From Gnetum montanum (lineage: Eukaryota; Streptophyta; Gnetopsida; Gnetales; Gnetaceae), in NCBI GenBank assembly GCA_015680685.1, contig MNCI01017909.1, forward strand, positions 1,901,383-1,962,877: 61,495 nt of DNA, given 5' to 3'. Both the position numbers and the translations under genes were made by a program. This document shows positions 1 to 11,041 of this stretch, one piece after another. The first letter of the stretch is position 1; each line of letters opens with the position of its first letter. The notes under the pieces were generated by a model. The model was not told where the DNA came from, searched no databases, and saw only the letters and a program-made list of their open reading frames with translations.

Positions 1-459
1 GTGAGGAGGAGGAACATCATTTTCTAAGAAACCCATTGTGAGGGGTTCCTCGTCTCCTATTTCACTAATGACATGGGGGACCTTGCCCTTCAACAATGAA
101 TGTTGGCTCTCTTGCCTTTCATCCCGAATACGTTGGGCATTTGTGGGATGATAATTCCTTGTGTTATAATCTTCCGCAACATATTCAACAACTAGCTCTG
201 GCATGCCAATCTGTGCTAAGGCACGGAAAAGCATGTTAGGGACTGATCGATCTGGGGGTAACACAATGTTACCTTGCAAATCTCTCCATCGCAATTGCTC
301 ATCTTGATGGAGGATAAAAGTAAAGTCAGGGACATACTGATCAGGATGAGTATATGTGACCTTAGATTGTTTAGGACATGGCTGGTCTCGGTTATGCATG
401 TGATGTTGACTGTCTCCTGTGTTGTCCTTAGGTGAGTTGATTTCATGAGAAGAAGCCAT
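1..459 (-). CDS. gag: Gag N-terminus, left-edge element RT1 (partial)
   Basis: This frame starts with ATG at 459 and stays open for 153 codons to the window edge, so the rest of the protein lies outside. It begins MASSHEINSP and contains the motif PDFTFILHQDEQLRW near residue 47, which recurs in decayed form in the gag starts of RT2 (near 12646) and RT5 (near 35330). The start lies about 120 bases inside the primer-binding site at 582-599, the normal place for gag. Gag forms the cytoplasmic virus-like particle in which reverse transcription takes place. Unlike every other gag copy in the window, the visible part has no stop or frameshift, so RT1 may be the least decayed Athila-like copy here. 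That it is a retroelement gag rests on its position and on the homologous copies; no enzymatic motif lies in this part. Confidence 0.8.
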   Translation of the reverse strand, partial: MASSHEINSPKDNTGDSQHHMHNRDQPCPKQSKVTYTHPDQYVPDFTFILHQDEQLRWRDLQGNIVLPPDRSVPNMLFRALAQIGMPELVVEYVAEDYNTRNYHPTNAQRIRDERQESQHSLLKGKVPHVISEIGDEEPLTMGFLENDVPPPH

Positions 460-581
460 CTTAATGGTGTGCTGTTTACCATTATTTATATTCTTAATTA
501 ACTGATTAACCTGAAGGTTCATTAAAGCTCACAATGATGTGAGTGATATCCCTTATGTTCAATTGGCGTAAAAACACTTAG

Positions 582-599
582 TCCCCAGCAACGCCACCA
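582..599 (-). other. Primer-binding site of RT1 (tRNA-Asp type)
   Basis: On the minus strand this 18-mer directly follows the LTR. It matches the complement of the plant tRNA-Asp 3' end with about three mismatches. It is the expected start site for minus-strand DNA synthesis and fixes the element's orientation. Confidence 0.85.
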
Positions 600-600
600 A

Positions 601-1561
601 TGATGAGTGGCGAGGTACCCCTACACTCAACCATACGAAACGAGCGTAGCATACGTGATCTGGTTGAACTCCGCAAACTAAATGCCTTAACACCACAAGG
701 AACGCTTGGGGTTAATCGTTCGTTGTCTTCCCAGGCTTGCTTGTATGTGTCACGGTGTATGGTTAAGCAAGTCTGAGGTATATGATTTTTTTGGTATTTT
801 TCGGTTTATCTCCTAAGCTATGAGGGTGAAGGGTTGAGAAACTAACTCACTCTAACTACAACACTAAGTCCTAGCATCAGCATCCGTTCCCACTTACTGT
901 ACACACCCTGAACTGTGCAACTGTGGCTACCAAATGCTAATCGTTACTGGGATCACCACACGTAACGCACGTGCTCGAAGCGGTCGTACTGAGGCACTTA
1001 ACTAACCTAAGTGTGACAAGTAGCTGATTCCTTGACTAGCCGTACACATTCCTAGATGCTCGTAATCAAGTTGTACTTGTCCCATGCTCTAGGAGGAAAG
1101 GGTTGAGAGAATCTAATTGCAATGAGTAGCCGATTCCTTGGCTAGCTGTACACGTTCGTCAACGCTCGTAACCAAGTCGTACTCATGCCGCGTTACTAGG
1201 CAAGCAGTAAATAACATTAGTTAAACCTATCCATGCACTGCAAGGTTTATCCACAAAGCTCGTCTTTATTTCCGTACACAACTTACGTTCAGGTACAAAG
1301 CTGCTCGAATAAAGAGCCGTTCACTTGGGGGACTCCTACTGCGGGCACATGGAAAATATTCTATCTCTGGGGTGATCAATCCGCCAGAGCTTTGCTCCTT
1401 TACGTCTAGGATGAGAAATGAGGGGAGTGCCACCTCTTATTTATAGATATGGCGGCGGACCGCGATATTGTATACACGATATCGCAAGGAAAGACGTGAT
1501 ATCGGGTACGTGATATCACAGGGGATGCAATATCGCGGCTTGTGCAATCTGCGTCTCATCA
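601..1561 (-). repeat. 5' LTR of RT1
   Basis: A 961-bp LTR with TGATGAG...CTCATCA ends, read on the minus strand. It has a TATAAATA box at 1438-1445 (minus). Immediately upstream of it, at 1460-1538, is a nested inverted-repeat block: perfect 11-bp outer arms (1460-1470 and 1528-1538) enclose a second pair, GTGATATC and GATATCAC (1496-1503 and 1512-1519). The block is rich in GATATC and GTAC cores. The other LTR lies left of the window. The flanking bases at 1562-1566 (ATTTT) would be one copy of the target duplication. Confidence 0.9.
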
Positions 1562-2913
1562 ATTTTCTTGATAAAATTTTTCAAAGCAAAGGATCTTTCA
1601 ATGGATTGATTGCACTTATATAACTTATTTACAAAATCTTTCATTTAATAAATTATTTATCTTTATAGTTGATGGTAATGATTTTCAACGTAAGATTAAT
1701 AACAAGCGATGAGGTGAAGATCTTTCACAAGTACTACCATTCTCTTGCTTTAATACAAATATTAGGATTAAGCCACAACTCTCTATCTTGAATTCTAATG
1801 TTATTTTAAGTTCAAGCATAGATGTTTAAAAGTGATGTGAATTCTATTAGGATCAGGACCTTCTTCTCTGCAAACAATTAATTTTCTTTACTTATTTTTT
1901 CAAAGTATCAATTGTAAGGTTATACACCTAAGTAGATAGTCCTAAAATCAAAAAGTTTTTTCTTTCCATAATTTTTATGATGTCTACTTGATGATGTACT
2001 TTGAATTTTCTTTGTTCATTATTAATATTTTTTTGGGTCCAACAACCCCTTCCCTTTTCCCCTTCTTCCCAATGTTGGCCCTCCTCCCCCCTCTCCTTCT
2101 TTAAACTATTAAGATTTATTTTGGACATATCATAACACTTTGATTTAAATTAGATTTATTTTTCTTGCACTTCACTATCATTTAATTAAATAGTTAATTC
2201 TAAACTATTTATATTTACATTTTTTTTACATTAGCAATGATGAAATGAACACATCGAGAACTCAAGGGTTAAACCACATTTAACTTAGTAATTTCATCAG
2301 TTAATTAATCTGGTTCAGCTAGTAGTTAGTTAGCCTAGTATGCCCAATAGTTAACTTGTGAATCAAGGAATGTAATAGAATGTTAATGGAGTGGATGCTT
2401 ATCACCTTAAGACTTTACCTAACATGCACTTATAGCTTAGCCATTAATTTAGGATATATCTATTTTGAATAACATCATGAATCATATGTTGCTATATCCT
2501 TCTGAATACATTGGGTATGATAGTATGATTATGATTTATATATTATGTGTGTGATCTGGATGGGTTACCAAGGATGAGTTAGTCTCTTATGATTGCACTT
2601 TATATGTTGTGATGCTTTAGCCTTTATGTCATGATTATGATATCTTTACATGCTTAACTAACATGATTATGTATACTAATCTTATGCAATGTGTTAGATA
2701 GGTGATGTGACTAGTAAGAACATTGGATTCAGGTATAAGGACAACTATTCAATATGTCTTTTTGATTTATGTGTGATTTTGGTATTTATGCATTTGAACT
2801 ATAGCAGTATGTTGGGTGATTCTTGGATGTGATTTTAATATGTAGATGTGTAGTGTGTTTGATATGGATCTCATAGGTTCAAACGGATTTTGATTTGAAG
2901 TCGTAGTGTGTTT
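1562..2913. other. AT-rich host-side spacer, no gene seen
   Basis: About 1.35 kb of AT-rich sequence between RT1 and RT2. Longer open frames here are low-complexity and resemble nothing I know. It continues on the far side of RT2 at 22276, because RT2 is flanked by a matching target duplication. Confidence 0.6.
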
Positions 2914-2918
2914 GTTAT
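2914..2918. repeat. Target-site duplication of RT2, left copy (GTTAT)
   Basis: GTTAT directly precedes the RT2 5' LTR (TGGTGAG, a decayed TGATGAG). The identical GTTAT follows the 3' LTR at 22271-22275. A matching 5-bp duplication proves that both ends belong to one insertion. Confidence 0.9.
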
Positions 2919-3200
2919 TGGTGAGCCGCGATATCACGTACGCGATATCGCATCCACCACGTGATATCACATACGCCATATCATGTCCTGCCTCATCTTC
3001 TATAAATAAGAGGCAACGCCCTTAGTTTCAGATAATTAGAGTTAGACCCTTAGCCAAACTCTTGCAGTTTCACCATTCCAAAGATAGAATAATTTTTGTG
3101 TGCCCGTAGTAGGAGTCATAGAGTGAACGAATCTTTATTCGAGTAATTTGTACCTGAGCACACATTTGTGTACGGCAATAAAGACAAACTTTATCATAAA
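2919..3200 (+). repeat. RT2 5' LTR, part 1 (interrupted by RT3)
   Basis: Matches the first part of the 3' LTR at 21470-21740: GATATC-rich inverted modules, TATAAATAAGAGG, then AATAAAGA near 3176. It stops at ATAAA (3196-3200), the target duplication created by RT3, and resumes at 11835. Confidence 0.93.
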
Positions 3201-3995
3201 TGATGAGTGGCGAGGTACCCCTACACTCAACCATATGAATACAAGCATTACACGTAGGATTTGGTCGAACTCCGCAGATGGACTAGTTGTGGCATCTAGA
3301 TAGTTAGCCTTAGGTCACAGTTCGCTATTTTCCCACCTGGACTAGTATTAGCTTTGCCACGTATGGTTTAGTCCAGAGTGAGGTGTATGATGTGTTTCTA
3401 TGCTAATGGTACTCCTAAGGATAATGGAAAGTAATATTGATTAAGCTAAGAGAGACAGGGTGAGAGAGAATCTAGCTAGCCTAAGTGCGATATGCATCTG
3501 TTCCTCGATTATTCGTACGCATCTTGGACTTCGTGCACAACTACCACTGGGATTACCAAGTGCAGATCCTAGGTACACTACTGGGTTACCAAGTAGTCAC
3601 ACTTAAATGCTCGTAATCAAGTCGTACTCATTCCGCGTTTAACAGGACTTTAAGGGTGAGAAGAGATTAACTAGGAAAGCAGTAAATAACAAGTAATTAA
3701 ATAATTAAGCTAAGTGAATGCTGCACTGATGAAGTAATCTTGATCTTTATTTTTGGTCATGTGCGTGTCCAATTACGTCACACTTGAATAAGGATGTTGT
3801 ACAATTACAATCACCACACTACGGGCATACACTGGGAGGAAAAGGGTTGAGAGAAAGAAATTAAACACTTAACTAAGAACTGAAAAACTAACTTAAAACT
3901 ACCTATAAGGTCTGTCTACCTCTTATTTATAGATGAGGAGACAGGCTGTGATATCGCATACGCGATATCGCGGTTGACTAAATGGTAACTCATCA
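3201..3995 (-). repeat. RT3 3' LTR
   Basis: 795 bp, TGATGAG...CTCATCA. TATAAATA lies at 3924-3931 (minus strand). A near-perfect 20-bp palindrome of GATATCGC half-sites around GTATGC lies at 3950-3969, about 18 bases upstream of the TATA box in the sense direction. Confidence 0.93.
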
Positions 3996-4008
3996 TACCC
4001 CCACGACT
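3996..4008 (-). other. RT3 polypurine tract
   Basis: Minus-strand TTAGTCGTGGGGGTA abuts the 3' LTR. It is the expected plus-strand priming site. The equivalent sites are 21461-21469 in RT2, 46469-46477 in RT5 and 50351-50362 in RT7. Confidence 0.8.
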
Positions 4009-4176
4009 AAATGAAAACTCGTCCTCAAGTTACAGTAAGAACAAGCTCCATTGATTACACAGTGGATAGGTACAGGATTATTGGATGGTGAAAATGGATT
4101 TATGCCGCAATGTGGAGTCAAAACAGAATTGAGATACAACACAAAGGATATGCTACAACTACAAAATTAGTGGAAC

Positions 4177-6965
4177 TCATGTAGTTCCTGGTGGCAGTGG
4201 CTCCTCCATAGGTGCTTTCCCCTTGTCTTGTGCTCCAGATTTTGGGGCTTGATGGTGTTGAAGTATTGCCTGGAGTTTCTCCTCTTTGGTCTAGGGATCT
4301 TGTGCCATCCATGCTAATGTTCCAATGTTTGACAGAGTCGGCACTTCCCATGGGCAGGGTAGTTGCGGAAACATTTGATTTACCTTGACATACCAGGCTG
4401 TAAATACCCGTCGTTCCTCCTCGTAGGCTCTGGCTTTATCTCTGTACTCTTGAAAATCCACAAGCCGTCAAGACAAATCTATTGTGACACCTTTTTGTCC
4501 TTGGTAGCTTGCCTTCACCACCTCAAGCTTAGAATTTGCAATCTCCAATTTTTGCAATATCCTCTTGCGTTCTGCAAATTCTGTTTCATATTTGATGTAG
4601 GTGGTAGCTGCCTGTTGCTTGAGCTCTATTCTCGGGTGCCCTGCTATTAACATGGCAAGGTTGGCATACTGCAGGTTTGCCAACTCCATGTATTCTGTAA
4701 GATCCTGGATCTGTAAGTCCTAGCTCTTAACTTCCGCTTGGTGGGCAAAGGCATACATGTCCAATATGGTCCGCCAGTCAATGTGTTGAGCACTGATAGC
4801 ATTGATGTGGGCCTTGGACATATGTATCTCCTTCTCAAGGATCTGTTTGTACATCCCCACCTGGTCTTAGAAGTGCTCCGTTAGCTTTTCATGCCATTTA
4901 GCCTCATTTTTCCACGCACTTATTTCAATAGCTATCTTTTGACGGATTGCGCATACCTCCTCCATTGAGAGGGTTCAATTCTCCCTGGCTAAATAGCTCA
5001 TGTCTTTGTTGACCTGGATGAACTATTCTCGTAACTGATGAAAATGTTCTTCGAGAACATTCTTTTGCTTCTCCACGAAGGTCAACCGAAGGTTGTCGGC
5101 AACAAGCTACGTTTTTTCTTCCTGTAAGGCTTTGAGTGCCTTGATATGCGCATGAGTTTGTGCATATGCTGTAGAGGCATCCCAAATAGCCTTCTATTTT
5201 TCTTCTGCCACCTTCTTATTCTCCATTAATAGCTTGGTTAGTTGCTTAGTTTTAAAATTGTCCAGCTGGTCTACAAGAACAAATTGGAAAGGGTCCCGCT
5301 GTGCTGCTTGTAGGGCCACGAGTTTTTCTTGCAATTTTTGCACCTCTGCTTCAGCATGCTCAGCCCTGACCTCTGTTAAGACCAGCTTCCCCTTAGTGGA
5401 AATGAGGTCTGATTGAATTGCTGTAACATCATGAGGGATCTCAACAAGGACATCATTACTTGTCCTATTTGTAGTAATCGATCAAGCGCATCCTCATGTT
5501 CCACAGAAGTCATTGAGGTTCCAGCCAAAATTTGAGCATCCCGTGCTCCCGTGAGATCTGCCAGTAGTACAATAGGTACATTGAACGATTCTTTAATGTG
5601 GTCTATGACCACTTCTACGACTCCCACTACATCCTGGTGTTGCATGATCACCATTGTAGCCCCTTCACCAGTTTCTAACTACACTTGGAAAGATGCAGCG
5701 TTTCCCAAGATCTGTTGTGACCAAGTACTTTCCCCTCCTTCTGTATGGATGGACACTTCACCCCTTGTACGATCCAAAGAAATTGTGGGCTGTATGGCAT
5801 CGTCAATGACATAGAAGATATTTTCATCATCACAACTTCCCCAACTGACCATCTCAGCGATGGCCCTGAGACGACTCATCGATGATCTGTAATCTTGCAG
5901 TGGTGGTGGTTGATCCTGGTTCGTGCTAGGCCCTGCTTCCTGTTGTTGGCTGGGTCTCATACTTGGAAATTGGTTGGGTCCTGCAAGTTGAGTTGTAGTT
6001 GGTCCAACCATTTGTTCTTCTTTTTGTTCTGGTCCCAACGTCTCACCAGTGATTTTCCTTGCAGCTGGTGGCTTTAACAATTCAGCATATGAAGCATTGT
6101 AGGCTTTTTAGAGGACATCATTAGTGTATCCTCTAATCCCAGCATGTTGGCATAGCTTCTTAATAAGGCAAGGGAAGGGCAACACCATCTTCCTTATCTT
6201 CCATTCCTCAAACCGCCTCAGGATCTCCGTGAGGTATAGATGAGGTAGGTTATCATTAACCTTTCCCATCAGCACTGCACATCCTCTAGTAGCATATGTT
6301 GAAATCCTTTTTAGGTCCTTTGTGGGGAAGAGGTGATACATTCCAATTTTGAAATAGATCCTCTCTTCTGTCGTCAACTCTTCAAACGTCTTATTCCTGC
6401 CATATGCCCTTTCTAACCAAACTCGTTGCACGTTGGGGTCTGAACGGGTAGACAACTAAGTAACCTTGGGCCCTATATTCGGAAGATTTAATACTTCCGA
6501 AATGGCCTGTGCAGAGAAATTGACTATCACACCAAAAATATTAACGGTGATGCCTTCTTCTCTATTGTGCCAGAATTGGTCCGTCTCCCCTAGGTACCAG
6601 GCACCGCTTTTAGAGAGGGTAGGCCATAAGGGAGACCCTTTGAGGTGATCCCTAATAGCCTCAGGAGTGAACTCTACAAAATATTCAAAATTTAATTCCA
6701 AAATCACCGCAATGAATGTGGACCTTTCGTGGATAGCCTAAACACAATCCTGGGGCAACGTGAGACGTTGCCCTTGTTCAGGTGCTACAGCAGCTCCTCC
6801 TTCTGCCCACCTAAACTGTATGGTAGGAGGGTCCTCTTGATGAATGCTAAATGATTGTTCCTCCTATTCTGCATGTTGTTTGGCAGGGACTTGTTCTTTG
6901 CCTCTCCTTAGTTGTTTACTTCCACCTTGAGTGGGACCTTGCTGTTGTCCACATTTCAGGGCCAT
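4177..6965 (-). pseudogene. Third ORF of RT3 (env-like position; plant-transposon domain plus coiled coil)
   Basis: About 930 codons from ATG at 6965 to TGA at 4179-4177. The frame is shared from the start to about 5380, broken by substitution stops, with one frameshift between about 5380 and 4690. Residues about 100-290 form a globular region with WYLGETDQFW, a FSAQAISEVLNLP motif, a patch of STYATRGCAVL, and LPFPCLIKKLCQHAG. This resembles the 'putative plant transposon protein' domain found in Athila env-like ORFs. A P/Q-rich linker follows, then long heptad-like coiled coil. The C-terminus has the PCPWEV-type motif shared with RT5 and RT7. ATG directly follows a TTGCAG splice acceptor. 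I see no signal peptide or membrane segment, so a membrane envelope role is not supported. Function unknown. Confidence 0.75.
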
Positions 6966-6975
6966 CTGCAATCAC
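6966..6975 (-). promoter_or_regulatory. Putative 3' splice site before RT3 third ORF
   Basis: Minus-strand GTGATTGCAG ends exactly at the ATG. RT7 has ATTGATTGCAG and RT5 has TTATTGTAG in the same position. This suggests that the third ORF is expressed from a spliced transcript. The donor in RT3 is not clear. Confidence 0.6.
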
Positions 6976-7255
6976 ACGGGGTCAAACGTTAGTAAGGTTT
7001 TTTTTGAAGTTAAGTTATACATTACTGCTTACCTTAACTAATTTAATTCATTTTATTTCCATGTGATGTTTCCCGAAAGATTGTAATAATGAGTCATGTT
7101 ACTTAGGTGGTTTTCCAATTTTAGTTTCCCAGTATACCTAAGGGGATGAAATGATTTTTGGCACAATTATCCCTATTATTATAATTAATTACCCTTAATA
7201 ATGTCCTTTGGGCGATGAAAATTTCCAAAAACGTTATGCGCTATTCGGCGTATGT

Positions 7256-7275
7256 CCCTCCCCCACGACTAAGCT
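7256..7275 (-). other. Internal polypurine-tract-like box in RT3
   Basis: Minus-strand CTTAGTCGTGGGGGAGGG repeats the polypurine tract found before the 3' LTR (TTAGTCGTGGGGGTA). Related boxes lie at the same place, between internal TATA box and third ORF, in RT5 (43217-43237) and RT7 (53626-53641). Role unknown. Confidence 0.55.
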
Positions 7276-7444
7276 GAACACTCTGGGTTCAAGTAGGTTC
7301 GAACAGAATGAAAATTAGAGTACCAATGAATGAGTTATGGATATGAAAGCAAGGGTCGCACAATCTCAAGTCGTAGAGAAAAAATTCGAAAAACTCCCCT
7401 GCATGAATGGTTGAAAATGATGCTAAGTGTTGCAGGGGGTTACG

Positions 7445-7505
7445 TATATATAGTTATAGGGACACGATATCGCGTACGATACTTCACGTACGTAATATCG
7501 CGGCC
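7445..7505 (-). promoter_or_regulatory. Internal promoter of RT3 with U3-like GATATCGCG modules
   Basis: On the minus strand a TATATATA box (7445-7452) is preceded by CGCGATATT, ACGTACGT, GTACGCGATATCG modules at 7462-7505. These match the module type upstream of the TATA box in the RT3 LTRs (3950-3969 and 11789-11808). It lies about 480 bases upstream of the third ORF start, so it probably drives that ORF separately from the LTR. Confidence 0.65.
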
Positions 7506-8913
7506 TATTGATGTTTAGACCCAAGGGAAAATACTAAATTTTTAGGATCTTTTTGGCAATTAACAATGGAAATCAAGGACATGTGGCAGGTGTTTAAGGA
7601 TTCTAGGGTAATTTAGCTCGTTTCGAAGGAACGAATAGTTATGTGTGGGTGTAATTGATCAATAAAACCTTAGGTGGTAAGTGAGAGAAAAAGGCCATGT
7701 AACAGTACATAGGAACATTATTATTCAGAGGGATAGTAATAAGGGAAAGAAAATCATTGGCAATATGCTAAGGATAATAAATGGTGTGTGGAAGATGGGT
7801 CATGAGTGCAAATTACAAAAATTACGCAAGTGGGTCCTCCCCAAAGCAGGTTCCAACCTTTAATGCCCTTGTGTAACCACACTTAAAAGTGTTTGTAGGC
7901 ACTCGAAGGGTTAAATGTAATCCACACTAATTCCACAAAACACACACATGTAAATATCATCGGAATGAGGTAAGAGTTCTACGCTGCATGAGACACAAGC
8001 AACAATTACATGAATCGTGAGATGAGACAGGGTATAGAAGGGATTGTAGAGATTGGGACATGAGGTAATTGACCTAGGGCACAGTGAATCCTGCTTGTAA
8101 AGAAGGATTAATGTGTCATTAACCCATCGTTCCAAGATCAGGACCTAGTCCATTCCTCTAATCAGTGACATCGCATTATTTCATCTCATGATGAGAAACT
8201 ATGAGAGTACCAGAACAACAAGGCATACGATCACTTGGCATTTAGTTCAAGGGAGGAGTGATTTTTGCTTTGTGGCACTTCTTTTTTCTGCTTTTCTTTT
8301 TCTTTTCCTTTTCTTCTTTTTGCTCTTTTTTTTTTATTGCTGAATCTAGAGAAGTCACCAACCTTCAGGCATGGATGCATGTCTTTCTAGTGGGACCCCC
8401 TAGAACAACATTGGATTTTTTAGTACCCTTTTGATTACTCTTACTCCCATTTTTCGTTAGATCTACAAGTATCTTAGTACAACCACGTTGCATGATAACT
8501 CCCATAGACGTCACCAAAGAGAATCCACAAGTCTCCTTGATGTCACACCCTAATCATTCCCTCTTGGTCCATCCTTCTTCATTCTGGGTATAATGAACAC
8601 AAAATTAAGTTTAAGTTCTAAGAATGTCAAGAATATCATTGTACCCTCGAACAGAACCTCTTATTTGTAGAATGGATGAGTGGGTGTAATGGGCTCACTG
8701 TCCACATAATTGATCACTTGAACTTGATAACATAGAACACACCTCAACCAAAAAGCCACATGAGTGTTTTATTTGTAGATGAGATTACTTATAAAAATGT
8801 AAAAAGATAAAAAAAACAAAAAGATAAAATAAGAAATTGAAAACTGAAAAACTGGAAAACAAAAAGTTGTAAAATTAAAGAAAATAAAAAGTGATTATTA
8901 ATCCTGCTTGTTA
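7506..8913 (-). other. RT3 untranslated region between gag and internal promoter
   Basis: About 1.4 kb with no coding motif and no remnant of pol. It contains a conserved purine box at 7831-7851, runs of T- and A-rich low complexity (about 8280-8340 and 8790-8890), and short stretches alignable with RT7 (about 54200-54620). Confidence 0.7.
7831..7851 (-). other. Conserved purine box, RT3 copy
   Basis: Minus-strand CTTTGGGGAGGACCCACTTG. Nearly the same box is at 20698-20720 (RT2), 42725-42745 (RT5) and 54199-54219 (RT7), always downstream of gag or pol and upstream of the third-ORF promoter or its expected place. Confidence 0.7.
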
Positions 8914-10899
8914 CTAGAATAGGGGATATCCCCCATAACTAAACGGTTGAGGATGGCAAGGATTAATAAAGGGAAGATGAGGATCTTTGCATGTTGAAAA
9001 TATTGGGACTTGGTCATACTTACCCCATTGGGATTCACACACTTGATTATAGTAAGCGTAGTGGGGTAATTTATAAGATGTGGTTCTCTGGTAAGGAGTT
9101 GACCCACTATGATATTTGTGACCGTAAGATGGTATGCAAGGATCGGAATGTTGCCTTCCATGCCTGTGTTCATTGGGCCGTATGATTGTTGGAGTGTTAA
9201 GTGGTGGCCCTGATGAAGTGACATGAGACGTTGGGTTCGAAGATAAAGGTGAACCATAATGTTGGACTTGTGCCGAGTGGGAGGATGCAGTGGCCTTGGA
9301 ATTGTGTTTTCCCTTTCTAGGGTCATTTCTAAAGAAGGGACGCCTTCAATGTTGCTGAGGTCTCTCACTGCCATTGGCAATCGTAGCACAAGTAACGTTC
9401 GGGGGTTGTTGTTGTGGTGCAGACACCTTAGGAATAGTTGGTGGCGATGTAGAAGGAGGGAAAGGTTGAGAATGTTGAAAATTAGGAGAAGTGTGAGATA
9501 CACAAGGTGGTGGTTGTGTTGAGGACATGGGCTGATGGTATTGAGGAGAATGGTAATGTGGTGAGATAGAGTATGTTGACCTAGTTTGGGAAACAGGATG
9601 TTGAACTTGATAAGCATTTGGGTTCGAATGATATGGAGGGTGTCTCCAGTTTAGGGGTGGCTTCCCCCATGATTGGGATTGTTGCCACTGTGATCAGACA
9701 TGGTATCTCTGTACAAACTCTAGATGTAACGTGTTTCCCCAATGCTCATATAAATGTAACAAGATTGGGCATTGACCCTTGGGATGATCATACAAGCAAA
9801 TGTTGCATTCATATGTATGCTCAGCAGTTGAGCTCTTATTTTCTTCATTCCTTCTTTTCGAATGTCTAATGATATTTTGTCCTGCTTCTCAGGTTGTCAA
9901 AACTCTATCTCTAATAATATCGATAAATTCTCCACACTTTTTATGTGTCCATTCCAACATCTTATTGATCTTTCCCTCAACTTCATCCAATGATTGTTGT
10001 ATTGGCAAAGATGGTTCTTTCTCCCTGTGATAGGTTGATTTCTCCTTTTTTTGATTATGGACCTTTGTTAGGTTGATATTTTGGTTCCGTTGATGTTTTT
10101 CAACACTCACCCATCTAGTCATTTCTCCTTCTTCTTTTGCTACCCGCTTAATAAGCTCTTGGACTTGATGGGTTCGTAGTTCGTATAGTTGACCATGGGC
10201 ATACATCCCAAGGGTCTCTCTTGTTTGATCACGAAGCCCATCAATGATATGGTACATTAGCCTTTCCTTGGAGAACTCATGGCTTGGATAGTTGTTTAAC
10301 AGTGCATAATATCTTTCTAAGGCCATGTCCAAGGGTTCATGTTGTGCTTGTTTCCACTCTTGGATTTGTTTCCTCAAGGCTGAAACTCTTGCGTAGGTTT
10401 GATATCTTTCATTAAAGAGTTCTACCATTATTGGCCAATGTCGTATTGAATTTGGTTTCAACGATCTATACCATACTTTTGCTTGGCCAACGAGTGTCAT
10501 AGGAAAGAGCTTAAGTTTTTGCTAACCGTTATCAATGTTGTTCCATGTGCAAGCATTGTAGAAGGTTAGTAAATGTTGTTGCAGATCTGAGTCATAGCCT
10601 CCTGAAAAATTAGGAAAGTTGTTTAAATCGAGCCTGGGTAGACGACTCTCTTTACGATGCCTACGTGAGATTCGAACAACCTCTTGTATTTGCGTTAGGC
10701 TTGTAGTGGCCAGTAGGGTTTCATCGTCATCAGGTACATTATGCTTTCATGCGTTGGGATGATGTTGCTTTCATTTATGTTTATAAGAAACCCCCACCTC
10801 AGGTTGCATACTCCAATCTTCATTGTCATATAGTTCGTTGGTTCTGCAATGAACTACCTCACTAGATGTGGCATTATTATAGTCTTGTAGGAGAGGCAT
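8914..10899 (-). pseudogene. gag: Gag of RT3
   Basis: A 662-codon frame from ATG at 10899 to TAG at 8916-8914, with all segments in one phase and broken only by substitution stops. The N-terminus (RTNELYDNEDW, then GVSY) matches RT7 gag and lacks the PDFTFILHQDE motif of RT1, RT2 and RT5. The capsid-like core (retrotransposon gag family) runs from about residue 95 to 300, with LKLFPMTLVGQAKVWYRSL and LERYYALLNNYPSH. A zinc knuckle of the form CX2CX3HX4C (CNICLYDHPKGQC) lies near residue 370-385. The tail is rich in P, Q and H. A frame-shifted reading of the tail (8898-9617) is also open but is compositional. Confidence 0.85.
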
Positions 10900-11022
10900 G
10901 GTTGTGCAATTATGTGTGAATTTATATGTGACTTTTTTATAATGATTTCTTCATAAAAGATATATCGTTAATTCTTGTACAATGACCTTGTATGATATAA
11001 CTAATCTAGATAACTAGCACCG

Positions 11023-11040
11023 TCCCCGGCAACGGCGCCA
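11023..11040 (-). other. RT3 primer-binding site (perfect tRNA-Asp complement)
   Basis: The plus strand here reads TCCCCGGCAACGGCGCCA. It is identical to the 3' end of plant tRNA-Asp including CCA, and one base separates it from the LTR. This is the best-preserved primer site in the window and identifies the primer for the whole group. Confidence 0.95.
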
Positions 11041-11041
11041 A

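Noticed and set aside
4363-4650. Plus-strand open frame opposite the RT3 third ORF
   Set aside because: It is antisense to the coiled-coil coding region, where stop codons are rare on the opposite strand.
8898-9617. 239-codon open frame as a separate gene
   Set aside because: It overlaps the P/Q/H-rich tail of RT3 gag in another frame and has the composition expected of a shifted proline-rich repeat.
11023-11040. tRNA-Asp gene fragment
   Set aside because: Only 18 bases match and they adjoin an LTR; this is the primer-binding site.
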